Positions 34,233 through 47,725 of a stretch of 64,000 bases of DNA are shown piece after piece. A model generated the notes under the pieces. That model worked only from the letters and a program-made list of their open reading frames with translations, searched no databases and was not told where the DNA came from. The translations under genes were made by a program, and so were the position numbers. Positions within the stretch are counted from its first letter, which is position 1; every line of letters starts with the position of its first letter. The stretch lies in contig OW051496.1 of NCBI GenBank assembly GCA_932521035.1, positions 5,456,001 to 5,520,000 of the forward strand, given 5' to 3'. This stretch comes from Oscheius dolichura (lineage: Eukaryota > Nematoda > Chromadorea > Rhabditida > Rhabditidae).

Positions 34233-35629
34233 ATGCGGGCCCTGCCGGATCTCCCCTCGTGTTCGCCGGCAGCCACGGGTCTCCCCCTCCTCCTCGATGG
34301 TCCCCTCTCCTTTTCCGTCATCCTCCGTGAGTTGTCCTACCTTTCTGTCAACTGTCCTCCTTCCAGTAGGTATAATTGGTAACCTCTACTGTGTGACGAT
34401 CCTCTTCCGTTCTTCGATTAATATCGGGATGCTCGTCTCCCTCACAGGTCCGTTTCCGCCTTCCCGGAGGACATCACCTCCTTTTCAGCACTGGCTATCT
34501 GGGACGTGATCCTTCTGCTGGCCTCTCTCTGGCACCATTCCCTCTGGGCCACCCTGTACATCTTCGGCTACTACCCGGGCCTGTGGGACACTTACAAAGT
34601 CGCCCTAGAAGGTCTCCTGGAGTGTGCCCACCTGACATCCGTAGCGTCTCCTCGTCCTCTCCGATAATTTCGCCTTCAGACATGGATGTTGCTCCAAGTC
34701 TCGGCTACCCGATTTTTCGCCGTCTCTCGTCCATTTCAGGCCTCCCGTGCAAAAGTGAAAACGGCCAAATTTGCCAAGGTGGCAATAGGTATGCCGCCTG
34801 GAGAGGCATTTATCCATATCCTCCAGGTCTCATCCGAATGCCATTAATGATGACGATTGCCGCCTGTTTGCTGACGATCCCCTGCTCATTTGAATACTTT
34901 CTGAAGCCGTGTCTGAGTCAGGGATCACAACAGTACGAGGTTCGTGTCTGGAATAACAGGAGATCGGGGGTTCAGAGGGAGGAGAACAGCCTCGGCCAGA
35001 ACACCTTCTACTTTCTCCTCTACAAGACCCTCCTCCTCGCCTTCCTCAAGACCTTTGGCCCCTTTACCATCATCGCCCTCCTGACAGGTTTCCCATTCTC
35101 CAATGTGATGACTTCTCCCTTCAGTGAGGACACTCCGATCCATGAGAAAGTCCATGAACAGTCGGGCCAGTATTCTGAAGCAACAGGGAAAGGGACTGCT
35201 CTTTGAGGTCGATAAGGATAAGACAAAGAGTTTACAGGTAAGTGACGGCGTCTGGATCTCGCCATGGCCAAGTTACAGACCATCTCGACGCTCCTCCTGG
35301 GCAAGTTCCTGATTCTGAGGTGTTGGCCGACGTTCGTCGCGGTGATGAGGGTCCTTCTCGACTTCGACAACACGCCGGACGTCTCGAGGGCGGCTGAATT
35401 CATGCTTCTATTGAACTCGGCCACCAATTCTTTCGTTTTTGTTGTCATCAAATCAGCCTTTGAAACGAGGAGGTAAATATTCCAGGATCTATGTCGGAAG
35501 AGGTGTTTGTTCAGGTTGAAAAGGATACGGACATATCAGAGGGAGCTGGTCATGAGGCACGCCGAGCAGGTGCTGAGCATCGGTCGGATGCTGGCCGTCA
35601 AGCACGACCCCGACGACGAGGCCACCTGA
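34233..35629 (+). CDS. Rhodopsin-type GPCR, divergent neuropeptide-receptor-like
   Basis: Exon 1 starts 5 nt after a CTTTCAG acceptor (MRALPDLPSCSPAATGLPLL) and runs into TM1, SFSVILLGIIGNLYCVTILF, with the conserved GN. TM2 is LAIWDVILLLASLW, with Asp. TM3 and the DRY region read LLECAHLTSTWMLLQVSATR, FFAVSRPF; DRY is replaced by TRF. TM4 is MTIAACLLTIPCSFEYFL. Extracellular loop 2 follows, then TM5-TM6 segments TFYFLLYKTLLLAFLKTFGP and FTIIALLTG. TM7 is EFMLLLNSATNSFVFVVIKS, AFETRR, with NSFVF in place of NPxxY. The cytosolic tail is short and ends DPDDEAT. The family resembles nematode FMRFamide-receptor-like proteins, and the altered DRY/NPxxY make it divergent. AATAAA is at 35658. The gene converges on ferroportin with 107 nt between stops. 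Confidence 0.75.
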
Positions 35630-35736
35630 ACCCCGCCTCTACTCATTCAGATTGCTCAATAAATATTTTATATTTTTTGGCTTTGTTTTCTATAGAAAAA
35701 TACACGTAATTATGACAAAGGCGGATCGAGGGCGGC

Positions 35737-37833
35737 TCAAGCCGATTTCAGTGCCTGCTCGACGAAATTGTCCATCAATTTCTGCTCCTCTGGCGACTTT
35801 ATCGCCTTCAGTTCCACTTCTGGTGGTTGTTTTGGGGACGCCGAGAAGTTCTGGAGGAGATGAATGGTGAATGAGAGGGAAATACTTACGGAGATGAAGT
35901 AAGAAATGTAGAGGAGGTAGCCGGTGAAGACGAACAGGCAGGAGAGGATGATCAGGGCGCCGAATGTCTCGGTCGAGGGGAACAGAATAATCTGGAGGAG
36001 AGGTGGGCAGGCGGGGAAACGGGCTTACCAGGAGATCTTTTAGAATGGAGAAGGCCTCACAGAAGACATTCTGGGCGGCGTTGACGGAGTAGCGCTCACT
36101 TTCGGGGATGGTCTCCTGCATGATTTGAGTGATGGCCGGATCGGCCAGCCACAGACCGAAGCGGGCCGCCGTGATTCCGACGAAGAAGACGATGATTGAA
36201 CTGGGCAGGGCGTTGAAAGGGAGACTCTGCTGGATTAGCTCTTCGGACGTGCTGTTCTTTCCGAAGATCGAGGTTTGGATGGTGTAGATCCACGTCTGGA
36301 AGAGGATATCAGTCCTCCACTGGGAGGATTACCTCTTTATCGAGATTGGATATATATCCGGTGGCATTGAAGGGGTTGCCGGGGAGGAAGACCGACGTGG
36401 AACAGAAGTTGATGAAGATATTTTGGAGCTGAAGGAACTAAGACGAAGAAAGGGCGGGGATACCGTAAGACCGATGAGGCCGGTGAGGAGGACGCCGATG
36501 AACCGCTCGATGATGGCGTAGACTCCGTTTCCAGCGAAACCCATAAGAGAGCCCAGCGAGCGGAAGAGACCCAGCTGGAAGGCGGACATCCCTTGGGAGG
36601 CACCGTAGGATATGGCCAGCTGAAGGGGTGGACATCGTCGTGGGGAGACCTACGTTGTCGAAGCCGAGGACGGTCATGTAGAGGAGGGCCAGGCCGAACA
36701 TGGCACGGAAGGCCTTCTGGCGGAAGTACTTCTTGAAGGGCGAGGAGGTCTTCTCCTCCTCTGATTGTTCTGTAACCGGGTGGGTGGAGGAACTTGAAAC
36801 AGGGAGAGCGACCTCTGCTCTGGCTGAGTTCGGGCGTCTTGGAGTAGATCCAGAGGAGGACGACCGCCTCCAGGGCCCAGGAGATGATGTTCCAGACCAT
36901 GATGGCGATACAACAAAAGGCCCCGGAATAGGTGTCCAGGAGGGTGCCGGCTATGAACGGGGTCAGGAAGGCGGCGATCTGGTCAATCATATTCATCACT
37001 CCATTTTGGGCTGAGATTTGGGATTATGGGGGAAGACAGGGGGAGAACGAACTGGATAGTCTGGCTCCTCCGTTGGACTTCTCTATGAGGACGAGCAGCC
37101 AGTCCTTGCAGAATGCCGTCTTCTGGGCTTCCGAGGCGACTCTCGAGCTGGCCCCGAAGAGGATGGCCGTCACCAGGAGGTACTGTAACCGTGTGCCCTT
37201 CCTCCTCCCCAGAGCGTACCTTTGATCCCTGAGTCTCTGCCGCTCCTATTCCAGCAAACATCAGATAGAAGCAAAACGCAGATATCGTGATGCAAATGTT
37301 GTTACATGCCAATACGCATTGTATTCCTGACTGTCCCTTATCTTTCCCCCCGCCTCCAACCAACCTTTGCTCCGGTTGACCCGGTCCAGAATGTCGCCCA
37401 CCCTTGTGGCGAGGAGCAGTTTGCAGAGGGCCTCCGCCAGCTGGTGGATGGCCACCCAGGTCATTCCTCCCAGCCGGTGCATGATAATTCCCATGGAAAA
37501 AGACCATAGCCGATCACCCTAAATACTTTTTGATCAGAATTGGTAGCTTCTGCAGGTGCACGTGCTTATCGCCCCGCTCGATTCCATAGACCGGATTATC
37601 TTTTCGAACGATGAACTGTCATTCCATTTCTGGCCGATAAGCACCATTTTAGAGTGAACTTTCAATGTGGGCCGAAGATAGACAGTGAGTTATTTTGGTG
37701 GGAGCAGACACACCGGGTAAATACGGCGATAATAACTTACGAGAGACGAAACGAGGTAGGCCGCATTCAGAGAAACGACCACTTTCAAGAACTCTCCGTG
37801 ATTTCTTCTGTAATTCCGAAACCTATCAAACAT
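35737..37833 (-). CDS. SLC40A1-like: Ferroportin iron exporter (SLC40A1 family)
   Basis: Ferroportins are 12-TM major-facilitator proteins that export Fe2+ across the plasma membrane. The start at 37833, one base after a TTTTCAG acceptor, gives MFDRFRNYRRNHGEFLKV and NAAYLVSSL. After a 215-nt intron this joins in phase to GDRLWSFSMGIIMHRLGG, matching the family's TM1 signature (LSTWGDRMW). Then come LLLATRVGDILDRVNRSK, WLLVLIEK, NGVMNMIDQIAAFLTPFIAG, NIISWALEAVVLLWIYSKTP, FRAMFGLALLYMTVLGFDN (the family-typical TM7), LFRSLGSLMGFAGNGVY, PSSIIVFFVGITAARFGLWL and MQETIPESERYSVNAAQNVF, all diagnostic. The long central loop carries the cytosolic segment. The stop is at 35737. About ten short introns. 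Strong assignment; exon borders around 36700-37250 were only partly traced. Confidence 0.9.
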
Positions 37834-38666
37834 TCTGAAAATCTTCAATTTTCATGGGAACAAAAGCTCGATAGAATAATAATTCTACAAGATTTTTTAG
37901 TAAAATGTTTCTGATGAAAGTATTGCTGAAGAAAAGTAGGGAAGGGAAAGAGAAAGATGAAAAACTGTGCGCCAAGACAGACAAGAGTGGGATTTAGGGG
38001 TACGAGGAGCAGGCTGATAAGCAAGACTGATTGCCGTCACTATAGGTTGCCCCAAAGCACTACTGGTTTTGTTGTATTCGACGGAAAATTCAGTTCGCGG
38101 AATTCAATAAGTATTTTGGGCAGGCTGGCGATGAGGATTCATCTGATGAGCATTTGGAATGGAAAGAGATCTCTCAAGAAAGGACAAAGAAAGGACGGCG
38201 ATGATGGAAATTCGGACAGTTTTATATGCAAACAATTGCCAGCTGTCTGTATGCCCAGAATATGAAACATGTCTGTGTCTACGAATTCTCCTCTAAACGA
38301 ATTCACTCCAATTTATCTGAAACCTTCGGGTATACGGTTCATTTTCTTCATTTGTACATTACCATATGACATTATGTATAGGTTCCACTCAATTTACAGC
38401 CAAAAGTATGTCATATATTCCATAGTTTCCATGGTATTTCTCCAAAAATACCTTCCTACCATATCGCCTAGCTTTGCTGTCGTTTGGTCAAAATCAAAGG
38501 TCCGTAAACGGCGGCGCCGCGAACGTCAAATATTCAAATCTCTTCAGAGATCCATTTTCCTCTTTCTCCAAGTTGGACAAATTTTAGTACTAAAAGTTGT
38601 TTTATAGAGTTGTTTCGGTTTATCTTTTGTCCAGTTAACCTTGTTTTTCAGATTCGCCACAGTTCA
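37834..38666. other. Divergent promoter region (ferroportin / NCAPD3)
   Basis: About 830 nt of falling GC content between divergent genes, with no supported exon. A CG-rich motif (GGCGGCGCCGCGAACG near 38510) stands out in AT-rich DNA about 150 nt upstream of NCAPD3 and may be a promoter element. TTTTTCAG ending at 38651 is a candidate trans-splice site for NCAPD3. Confidence 0.4.
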
Positions 38667-41600
38667 ATGGATAAAATTATAGGCTTCTGCACGGACAATT
38701 TCAGCTCAGCTAAGGAGATTACAGACGATTGGGTGGCGTCAATGTATATACATTTGCACATATTACCTTCATTTTTTTCAGAGTTGACAACAATTTTACG
38801 GATTTTGAAAATGTATCAATAATACTAAACCCCACATTTTTTGAAAATGATAATATGGCCCAAAGGGAGCTTTTCATAAAATGTAAGCTTGTCACTATAT
38901 TATATTGATATGCCACTTACAGTACGGAATAAACTGATCGAATTTGAAAGAGTATGTGATGACGGAGAAATATGGAACAAGCTGACGTCAAACCAAATTC
39001 CAGCAAAAAAACTTATAGTGCTCATGTGGTATGCCGTGGAGCTAGCATTACTGAAAAACAGGTAATTTTTTATTTCCTAGTGTCTATCACAATTTTGCCG
39101 TCGTGTATAGTAGTCAGGCAGTTGTTGAAGCTGGAGTAACTGCAGCCTCTTGCTATATAGTTTTCTGTAGTATCAAAGGAGCATCGGCACACAATATTTT
39201 CAATCAGTTCCTATTCGAAGTATTTCATACTAAACTCGCCGTGTAATTTTCTAACTTTGTAGAGATGCTTTGATCTCTTTCGACAAGTTCACCGCATCTA
39301 CACTATCGGATCTAGAGAATGTGCTCAAATAAAACCAGCAAAAGTAAAGGGAAAAGGAAAGAAAAAGATATTTGAAGTACCTGAAGGTTTTATTCTTATT
39401 TTTTTAAATACATATAAGGTACAGATACCGAAGTACCAGAAGAAAATATTGATCTAGGAACTGCAGAAGAACTATTGGAAGATATTATGCGTATTTTTTT
39501 TATCATGTTTGGCAAATGTAAGTCATAATGAAGTTCCTTCAGAAATAGCTATTCCTTTTAGTTGCCATTGGAGGGTACGAGCAACCTGCCATCTTGACTA
39601 CATCTTTGATACGTGATATCTGTTTTGCTAACAAAGATCTTAAAGATATTAAAGTAGCTCTAGTTTCTAGTCTAAGAGAATTTGACGCTCTACACACAAA
39701 AAGTGAAAAAGCTATCGCTCTTTTCCATAAATTAGCCGATGACCGTCACAGTAATGGCGGAGAATTGGTAAGGATTCCTTTTTATAATTAGCTTTTTTTC
39801 ATATATTAAATCATATATTAAAACTTGCAGATATATTCACGAATCGTGTTTCCCCGGTTGGCCCTTTGGGGCATGGACAATGGTTCTGCCGGCTCGACTA
39901 TTCCAGCATCCTATATTCAATACAAAGATCTTATGGTTCGGTTCATCGCCGAAAGAATCAAACTTGCCATTCCAAGTGAACTTAAAGTTATTTTACGGGT
40001 AAGTGTACTTTTTTTTTAAAAAAGAAAGGGGGTCTGTAACATAACTAATCAATTGGCCGACGCGTTGCCACGTACTTTATTTAGCAAAGAAAAAATCTTT
40101 CCGATTCTTATACTCTTCAGTCCCTTTTATAATTTAACATTCACCAGGTAATAATCTTCTCATAATTATTTTTAGGTCCTTGAAAATTTATACTGCCGCT
40201 GTACAGATCGAGCCGACTATCGCGTAAAAGTATCCGGAACTATTGTTGAAGTACTTCAACATCTTCCTCGTGAGTATATATACGTGGGTTGCTTGGTGAC
40301 CGAAAAAAGAAAAAAGCTTTTTAGGAATTTGCCCAGCGAATTGATTGTTTTACGAAAAGTGCACGCGCCACGCTTCGAAGTGTCTCTGTAGAAGTTATTC
40401 CTTTATTACTCAGAAATCTCGGTATCGTGGTTTTCTTTCGGATTATTATTGCTTTTAAGATTTATCCGGTGAAGATCCTGGTCCAATTATTGATAACGAA
40501 ACTACAGCAAATAAAACAGTGAAACGAGAAGTCGAGGAAAGTCAAGTTCCTGAAAATCAGACTCATTTGGACGATAATGAGAGCGAAGACGAAAATGAGC
40601 GCAACCGAAGGAAAAGAGGAAAAAAGTCGAGAAAACCACCGTTAGTTTTTTATGGTCAAAAATCAATCGCTGCAGATTACACGTTCATTCCGATAGGGTT
40701 GATGTACTTCCCGCATTTTACGCAAGCATTATTAGATTTTGTTTGGATAAGACTTCCCATATCCGAAGTAGAGCTATCCTTCACCTTTCATGTCTTTTAA
40801 AGGGGAGTAATCATAAAATTGGAATTTTAGAAGCTGCTGAACAGATGGTAAGCTTTTCTAAAATTAATTTAATTACTTTGCTATGTTTCAGTTGAGAACA
40901 GATGAATACCTTTACATGCCAGTTAAACCAAGGAAAGCCGCAACAGCAAACGCGGAAGAAGAGAATATTACGGAAGATCGAATAGACGACACAGTAATGG
41001 AAGTTGACAATCTTATTCTATTTGTTATATCCAAAGCAGCAGGAGATAAAACAGTGAGACAAAATATTTAAACTTGAATGAAATGTGTTTTTAAGGCTAA
41101 TGTCAGAAAGTCTGGTATTCAGGCACTCGCTGCGTATTTGCCATGTGTGAATGCAACATCAGATTTAATACAATTATTCAATATATTAAAAGCACGATGT
41201 GTTGATGCTTCTGTTCTAGTTAGGAAACAAAGCGCCGAATCTTTGAGTTCGCTGCTAAATGAAATGAAAGAAAATCTGTAGGTGTTGCTATCATTAATGT
41301 TGTAATCCATAGCTGTTAGCTCCGATATCGAAGATGCTTGGCTCAATTATGTGCTTCCAATGATTAATGACAGAGAACACAGTGTACAACAATTAGCTTC
41401 TAAGCTGATTTATGAACATCTTGTGCAACCACTTCTTGGTGACACGACAGAGCTGACGTGGAGACTTTTAAATAAAATTGAACAGCAAGATAATCACAGG
41501 TTAGATTGGTGGTCGGTTAAAGCTTTGTTTATAGGCGTCTATTGGTGAGAACACTTTTTTATCAATCACAAGAAGGAGTAATTACCGAGAAGGTGACAGC

Positions 41601-44600
41601 GACACTGTGTAAAAAATTGGAAGAGTTTCCTGCTAATGACAACGTTTTATGGATGATTTTAGCGGAATTAGCTCTTGTTTTCAAGGTATTTCTTTGGCAC
41701 TAAAAACAAAAGCACTTATAAAAAAATTGGTAGATGTCTCCCAAACTAGGACTTTCCACTTGGTATAGTTTCGATGAAGGAGATGAAAGAAATAAAGTGC
41801 GTTATGTCGCCAAGGTACTAACTGCTGCCACAAGCCAAATGCAGCTTTTCGAACGGAGAAATTTAATTGAAGATTTGAAGAGAAAATTAAGCCATTATTT
41901 GTAAGTTAACTCAGTCTGGTAGCATTTCTCATCAGAATCGATGCTCCCCACATTTCAAGTGTATACTTTTTACTTGCGAAACTTCTGGACGCAGTTGGAG
42001 AGTCAGCTGCAGGAAAGATAGATCTTGAAAGTTTTGGTATGGTTACTTTGAAGCATAGTCAAAAATTGGTGAGAAGAAGTATACAAGAATTCACAAAAGA
42101 ACTTTCTATCGAACAGGGCGAAAGGTTTATTTTCTCACAAGGTTTTATGTTTTTTTACAGCCTTGACAGCATGGAAAAAAGATTAATAAGAGCAATTACA
42201 ACTATTGGAGAAGTGATTCAGTTTTCCCCTGCACTGGTACAAAGCTCTGTTGAATTGGTGGATGCGTTGAAAACAATAATGGCTTCAGAACAGATACAGA
42301 ATGATAACATCATAAGAGAACGAGGTAGTAACGTTACTCACCTCTCATTTCCTTTTCTAGTGCTTAATTCTGCTATACCTTCTTTACATCAAACACTAAT
42401 ATCCCGACCACCAACGGCTTTAAATTCGGAAAGAAACGCTCCGTCCCGTGGTCCATCACAAATGGCTCCTTTCGGAATTTCTCAACCTGTATCGCGTCAA
42501 ACATCTATTGGAGGTACACAACCATCCCAAAATGCCTATCCTATAATTCCACCACACTATGTGGGCGGGCAACTCTTTACAAGTTGTGTTCGGGCGTATT
42601 GCGTCTTAGCCCTCGGGAAATTTTGTCTTATGGTAGGATCTTTCAGCCTGTTGAGCACTTTCTTTTATAGGATTACAAAAGAGCTAAAGAATGTGTGCCA
42701 GTCTTTGTGAAACAGTTGCGAATCAATGAAGATCACGTTGTACGCAACAATATCATACTTGTTATCTGCGATCTTTGCATAAGGTTGAAAATTGGCTTCC
42801 CTTCTAATCATTTTTTTTTTCAGAAACACTCAATTAGTTGATCGTTATTCTCCTATAATCGCGGGTTGTCTAAAAGATCGATCTACTTTAGTTCGACATC
42901 AAACTTTAGAGTCGTTAACAAATCTAATAAAAGAACAATTTATACGATGGGAAGGACAGATTATGTATCGTTTTGTTTCAACTATTCTGGATGAAGATGC
43001 GAATATACGAAGTTACGCCGCTTTCTGCTTAGTTAGTTTTGCCTTTGTTACAAAAACAGGTGAATTACAGGAGAATGTTCTTTTAAAACAATTTCCCGAT
43101 ATGTTCTACCGCCATTTTATAGAATGCTTGCTTTATTTCAATGATATTTCAAAAAACCATTTAACTGGAGGTCAGAAACTCGTATTTTTAGTCTTACTCA
43201 TACAATTTTTTAGAATCAGACGATTTAGAGGTAGATGCAGCCCTCAAATTTTCTCTAAGTGGTGAGTGTCACAGGATGGATAGGATGAAACTTTATAAAT
43301 TTATGGTAACTTGTGAACGCTGCTAATTATACTATGTTTAGCTGAACACCTTTGATGACAAAGATAAATTTACAATAATGGCCCATATTTGCGAAAAAGC
43401 ATTAATGCCTGTAGTAACTGGAGAGTTTGATTTCAAGAATCGAAAAGTGCAAGCTTTGTTGAAGGATTCCTTTGAGGTTTTTTGTTTTTATTCCATCAGT
43501 ATTCGCCAATCAGATTATGGCCTCGAAAGAAATTAAGCTATCAATGGACGTTGGTAAAGGTGATGACGAAGATGAAGAGGAACCTCCAGCCGCTGTTTTG
43601 GTATTTGTTTTAATTTTAGGGTATATACGAAGAATTTAGGCTGTTGCTAAAAAGATGATTTCGGAAGCTTATAGAAAGGGTATCATCCAAACCATTATGC
43701 CACATCTTTTGGATGTCAGAGCTTTCCTCATGGATCGGCGTTCTCCTCTATTGAAAAATTGTCTAATTGTTCTCCGAAACATTTGCATTGAGCACAAAGA
43801 ACAAATAGACGAAGTTTTGAGCGGAGACAAGCAAGTGCGGACTGAAATCGAATACGACATAAAGAAATTCGAGGTAATGTTTTGCAAGTATAACTCATAG
43901 AACGTTTAGGAGCAACAAATCAATGATCGACGCTTAGCTAAACAAGCAGAAGAAGAAGCAAAACGTCATCGAAGAAGTCTAGCGGCAGCTCAAATTATGA
44001 TGAGTGCTGTGCGGGTATGTATTTATCTAAACATAATTTCCCTCATTGAAGTTGTCGAACATTTTTACATTTGCAGAATACACTAAGGAAGCAAGCAGTC
44101 AAAAAAGTGAATGCCGATGACGAATTGAAACCTATAAGAATGGAAATAGATGAGGATATTGCACGGGAAGAAGCTGCAAAAACAGCAACTGAAATAAGAG
44201 TGGAAGCAGATGAAGAAGTTGAATTAGAAAAAACTAAAAAAGCTCCAATTGAAATACCACCAATAGAAGAAGAAATAGCTCCACCGAAAACTCCCGAACA
44301 CTATGAATTTGATGAAAATAACAAGCCAGAACAACATTTGAATCATTCAACCCCAAAAAATCCATCAGGGCATGACCAAGTGTCCAAAAGTACAGGAAAG
44401 AAGAATAGGTCTAGTACATTTATTGCACCGAATTCACACAGAAAGGTATCGCGTATATGTAACTAAATAGAAATTTCATTTACAGAGAACTCGAGAGAAG
44501 ATCATAGCTGTCGATCCTAATGACAGCATATTTTTACCCACTAGGGCTATTTCAACTCCCAATAAAACAATATCAGACGTAAATATTTTTTAATATGTAA

Positions 44601-44773
44601 CATACTTATTTATAGCTTACGTTTTCAAACCTCGACCTTTCCGCAATAAAGAGTGACGACGTTACAATACGCAGAAAATCAATCTTTCGAAGAGGTATGT
44701 CATTAATATTTTCTCATTTTCGTTTTTTTTAGTCAATAGGCCCTCTTCTATGGATGCAATAGCAGAAGATTAA
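38667..44773 (+). CDS. NCAPD3: Condensin-II complex subunit D3 (NCAPD3 / HCP-6 type)
   Basis: NCAPD3 is a HEAT-repeat subunit of condensin II, needed for chromosome condensation and kinetochore function. The start MDKIIGFCTDNFSSAKEI lies 15 nt after TTTTTCAG. Alpha-helical repeats run throughout, for example VSSLREFDALHTKSEKAIAL, KSGIQALAAYLPCVN and LMINDREHSVQQLASKL-type segments. The Cnd1 domain near the C-terminus is diagnostic: DRYSPIIAGCLKDRSTLVRH, QTLESLTNLIKEQFIRWEGQ, YRFVSTILDEDANIRSY, FYRHFIECLLYFND, SSKEIKLS-type ASKEIKLSMDV, AVAKKMISEAYRKGIIQ, PHLLDVRAFLMDRRSPLLKN and VRTEIEYDIKKFE, as in NCAPD3 rather than NCAPD2. The tail is acidic and then basic with Ser/Thr-Pro sites (KTPEH, TPKNP, STPNK), ending SSMDAIAED. 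More than 20 short introns, AT-rich coding. NDUFS2 begins 157 nt after its stop. Confidence 0.9.
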
Positions 44774-44930
44774 ACTGCTTGTAATAATGTACTGTACATA
44801 TAATTTTCGAATATTGATTAGCTAAACAAATATAAATTCTTACTTTTTTCTCTACCCTATTGTTGTCGCTACAATAATCATATCTTGTTTTGGCTCTGGT
44901 TTTATTTTGCTTATGCTTAAATTGTAGAAA

Positions 44931-46805
44931 ATGCTGGGTAGCCGAGTTGTCGGTGTCTGCACCAGGGCCACTGGTGCTTCACAAGGACTTCTGGCCAAAA
45001 TGAGTAAACCACTTGACTCGAAACGCGACTCGCACACCATTTGGTATCCAGATGCCAAGTTTGAAAGACAATTTAAGGTTTGTTTTTTACATATGAAATC
45101 AAATAGGTAAGAACATTTTGTTTACCATTATTCGGTGGAATATTGATATTTTAATAGAGTGGAGGTACGTTGAGGGCTCTCTGGATGTCGGAACAATACA
45201 ATGACTATGATAAAGCAATCGGTCTCGATAAATTCGAAAAGCTTTTACGTGAATCTCCTGTTTTGTCAGATTCCTACGAAGGAAAACACCGGTATGTATT
45301 TTTCATACCACTATTATACTCGAGTAGATCTACGTAGACATAAATTGCAGAGAAAAAAATTTGGAAAACATGATATTGAACTTTGGCCCTCAACACCCAG
45401 CTGCCCATGGTGTTTTACGTCTCGTTTTGAAACTCGAAGGAGAAGTTATCATTAAAGCAATTCCCCACATTGGCCTGCTACATAGAGGCACCGAGAAGCT
45501 TATTGAATACAAGACCTATACTCAAGCGCTACCATATTTCGATCGATTGGACTATGTCTCTATGATGTGCAATGAGCAGGCTTGGTCTTTAGCTGTAGAA
45601 AAGCTACTTGGCATTGATATTCCCCCACGAGCCAAATTTATTCGAAGTTTGTTATATTGGGCTGGACTTTTTTTATAGAGAAAACATTTTTAGCCCTTTT
45701 TGGAGAACTAACGCGCATACAAAATCACATCATGGGAATCACAACTCATGCATTAGACGTGGGAGCTATGACTCCGTTCTTCTGGATGTTCGAAGGTTAG
45801 TATTTATTAAATTAGCATATTTTGTTCCAGAACGTGAGAAACTTTTTGAGTTCTCCGAACGTGTTTCCGGAGCCCGTATGCACGCAAACTATGTTCGTCC
45901 TGGTGGAGTTGCGTTTGATATGCCCATCGGACTTATGGATGATATCTATGATTGGGCTGTGAAGGTAAGCATTTTTGTCCGTGAGACCAATGCGCTTCGT
46001 TTAGTTCCCAGAAAGAATTGATGAACTAGAGGATATGCTAACTGAGAATAGAATTTGGAAGGCTAGAACTATTGACATTGGTTCGTTATTGCTTTATACA
46101 TTTATAAAAATATATATCTATTTAGGACTGGTTTCTGCTGCCGATGCTTTAAATTGGGGATTTTCCGGTCCAATGGTTCGCGGCTCTGGTATAAAGCAAG
46201 ATGTTCGTATCTCTCAGCCTTATGACGCGTATGATCAAGTTGAATTTGAGGTGCCTATCGGCACCAAAGGAGATTGCTACGATAGGTTAGCATTTCTTAA
46301 AGAAAGCCCATGTTCCTTGCCAGATATTTATGCCGAGTAGAAGAAATGCGCCAATCGCTGCGTATCATTATCCAGTGTCTCAATAAGATGCCTGCTGGTG
46401 AAATCAAAACCGATGATCACAAAGTCTGCGCTCCAAAAAGAAGCGAAATGAAGGTATTTCTCGCCTATATTTTTGCAATGCGTTGTAGGATTCTATGGAA
46501 TCACTGATTCATCATTTCAAATTTTTCACCGAAGGGTTCCAAGTCCCTCCAGGAGCGACATATGTTCCAATCGAGGCACCTAAGGGTGAATTTGGAGTAT
46601 ATTTAGTGGCAGATGGCAGCAGTAAGCCATACAGGTTAACTGTTCTAGAAACCTGTGTTGTAGTGTAATATTCAGGTGTTTTATCCGCGCTCCAGGATTT
46701 CCGCACTTGGCAGCTCTACATGATGTTTGTTATATGTCGCTCATTGCTGACGTCGTAGCTGTCATCGGAACAATGGATATTGTATTCGGAGAAGTTGATC
46801 GATAG
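44931..46805 (+). CDS. NDUFS2: NADH dehydrogenase iron-sulfur protein 2 (complex I 49-kDa subunit)
   Basis: This subunit forms the quinone-binding pocket of complex I on the matrix side. The start [20 protein letters not shown] is a mitochondrial leader. Then come [168 protein letters not shown] and [20 protein letters not shown], ending [14 protein letters not shown]. The quinone-site His and Tyr segments (GPQHPAAHG and the THALDVG region) are intact. C. elegans has GAS-1 as its counterpart. Eight or so short introns. The ATG follows ATTGTAG by 3 nt, a possible SL acceptor, supporting an operon with NCAPD3. Confidence 0.97.
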
Positions 46806-47030
46806 ATAAAAGCCATTAGTTGTAAAAACTTTTTTATCAAATGATTGTAGTCCCCAAATAGGCTATAAAGCCTGTAAAACTAGTACCAAAAATAAACTAT
46901 AGTAAAATAAACTTCATTTTTTTACAGAAACGCAGTGTAACCCATGTTCAGCCATGATTAAACGATTTAAAAATAAATACATTCTGGTAAAACTAACCAG
47001 GAGAGTCACTAATTTGGAAAAAAAGTATCA

Positions 47031-47371
<341 letters not shown>

Positions 47372-47725
47372 TATCTGAAAATGAACTTTGAAGACGAGAA
47401 GGTGTCTTGGAGAAGATCAGGTATGAACTGCGAGAATAAATGTGTCCAACAAAAGAAAGCTTGATAAAACCGAGTGATTGAGAATAACGCCAACGCCAAA
47501 ACAGAGACCCAGACCCCTCGCTTTGCAGTTTCCCGACGCTTCGTGGCGGGAATATTTGTTCAAATCTCGCAACGAACCGAACAAATTTTGGCTTCGATCC
47601 AATTTTATAAATCGTCTTTTTTGCTCATTATTTTGCGTTGCGTTCTATTTCTTCTGCCTGTGAAAATTTAGTTGTGACCTTCACGCCAGTGGTTGTTGTT
47701 TAGAAAGCTTTTGACCCAGCAGCAA
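47372..47725. promoter_or_regulatory. Divergent promoter (SERP / RWDD4 operon)
   Basis: About 350 nt between divergent genes, no exon. It should drive SERP leftward and the RWDD4-RUVBL1-TOM22-MTERF3 run rightward. A GTTTAG acceptor near 47695-47702 is the probable splice or trans-splice site for RWDD4. Confidence 0.5.

Noticed and set aside
38269-38607. 112-codon plus-strand frame before NCAPD3
   Set aside because: No domain, no homologue recognised, and it lies in the divergent promoter region with random-looking composition.
39061-39080. A possible 19-nt intron in NCAPD3
   Set aside because: An alternative acceptor (GTATAGTAG) about 30 nt later also keeps the frame, so the 19-nt version cannot be claimed.
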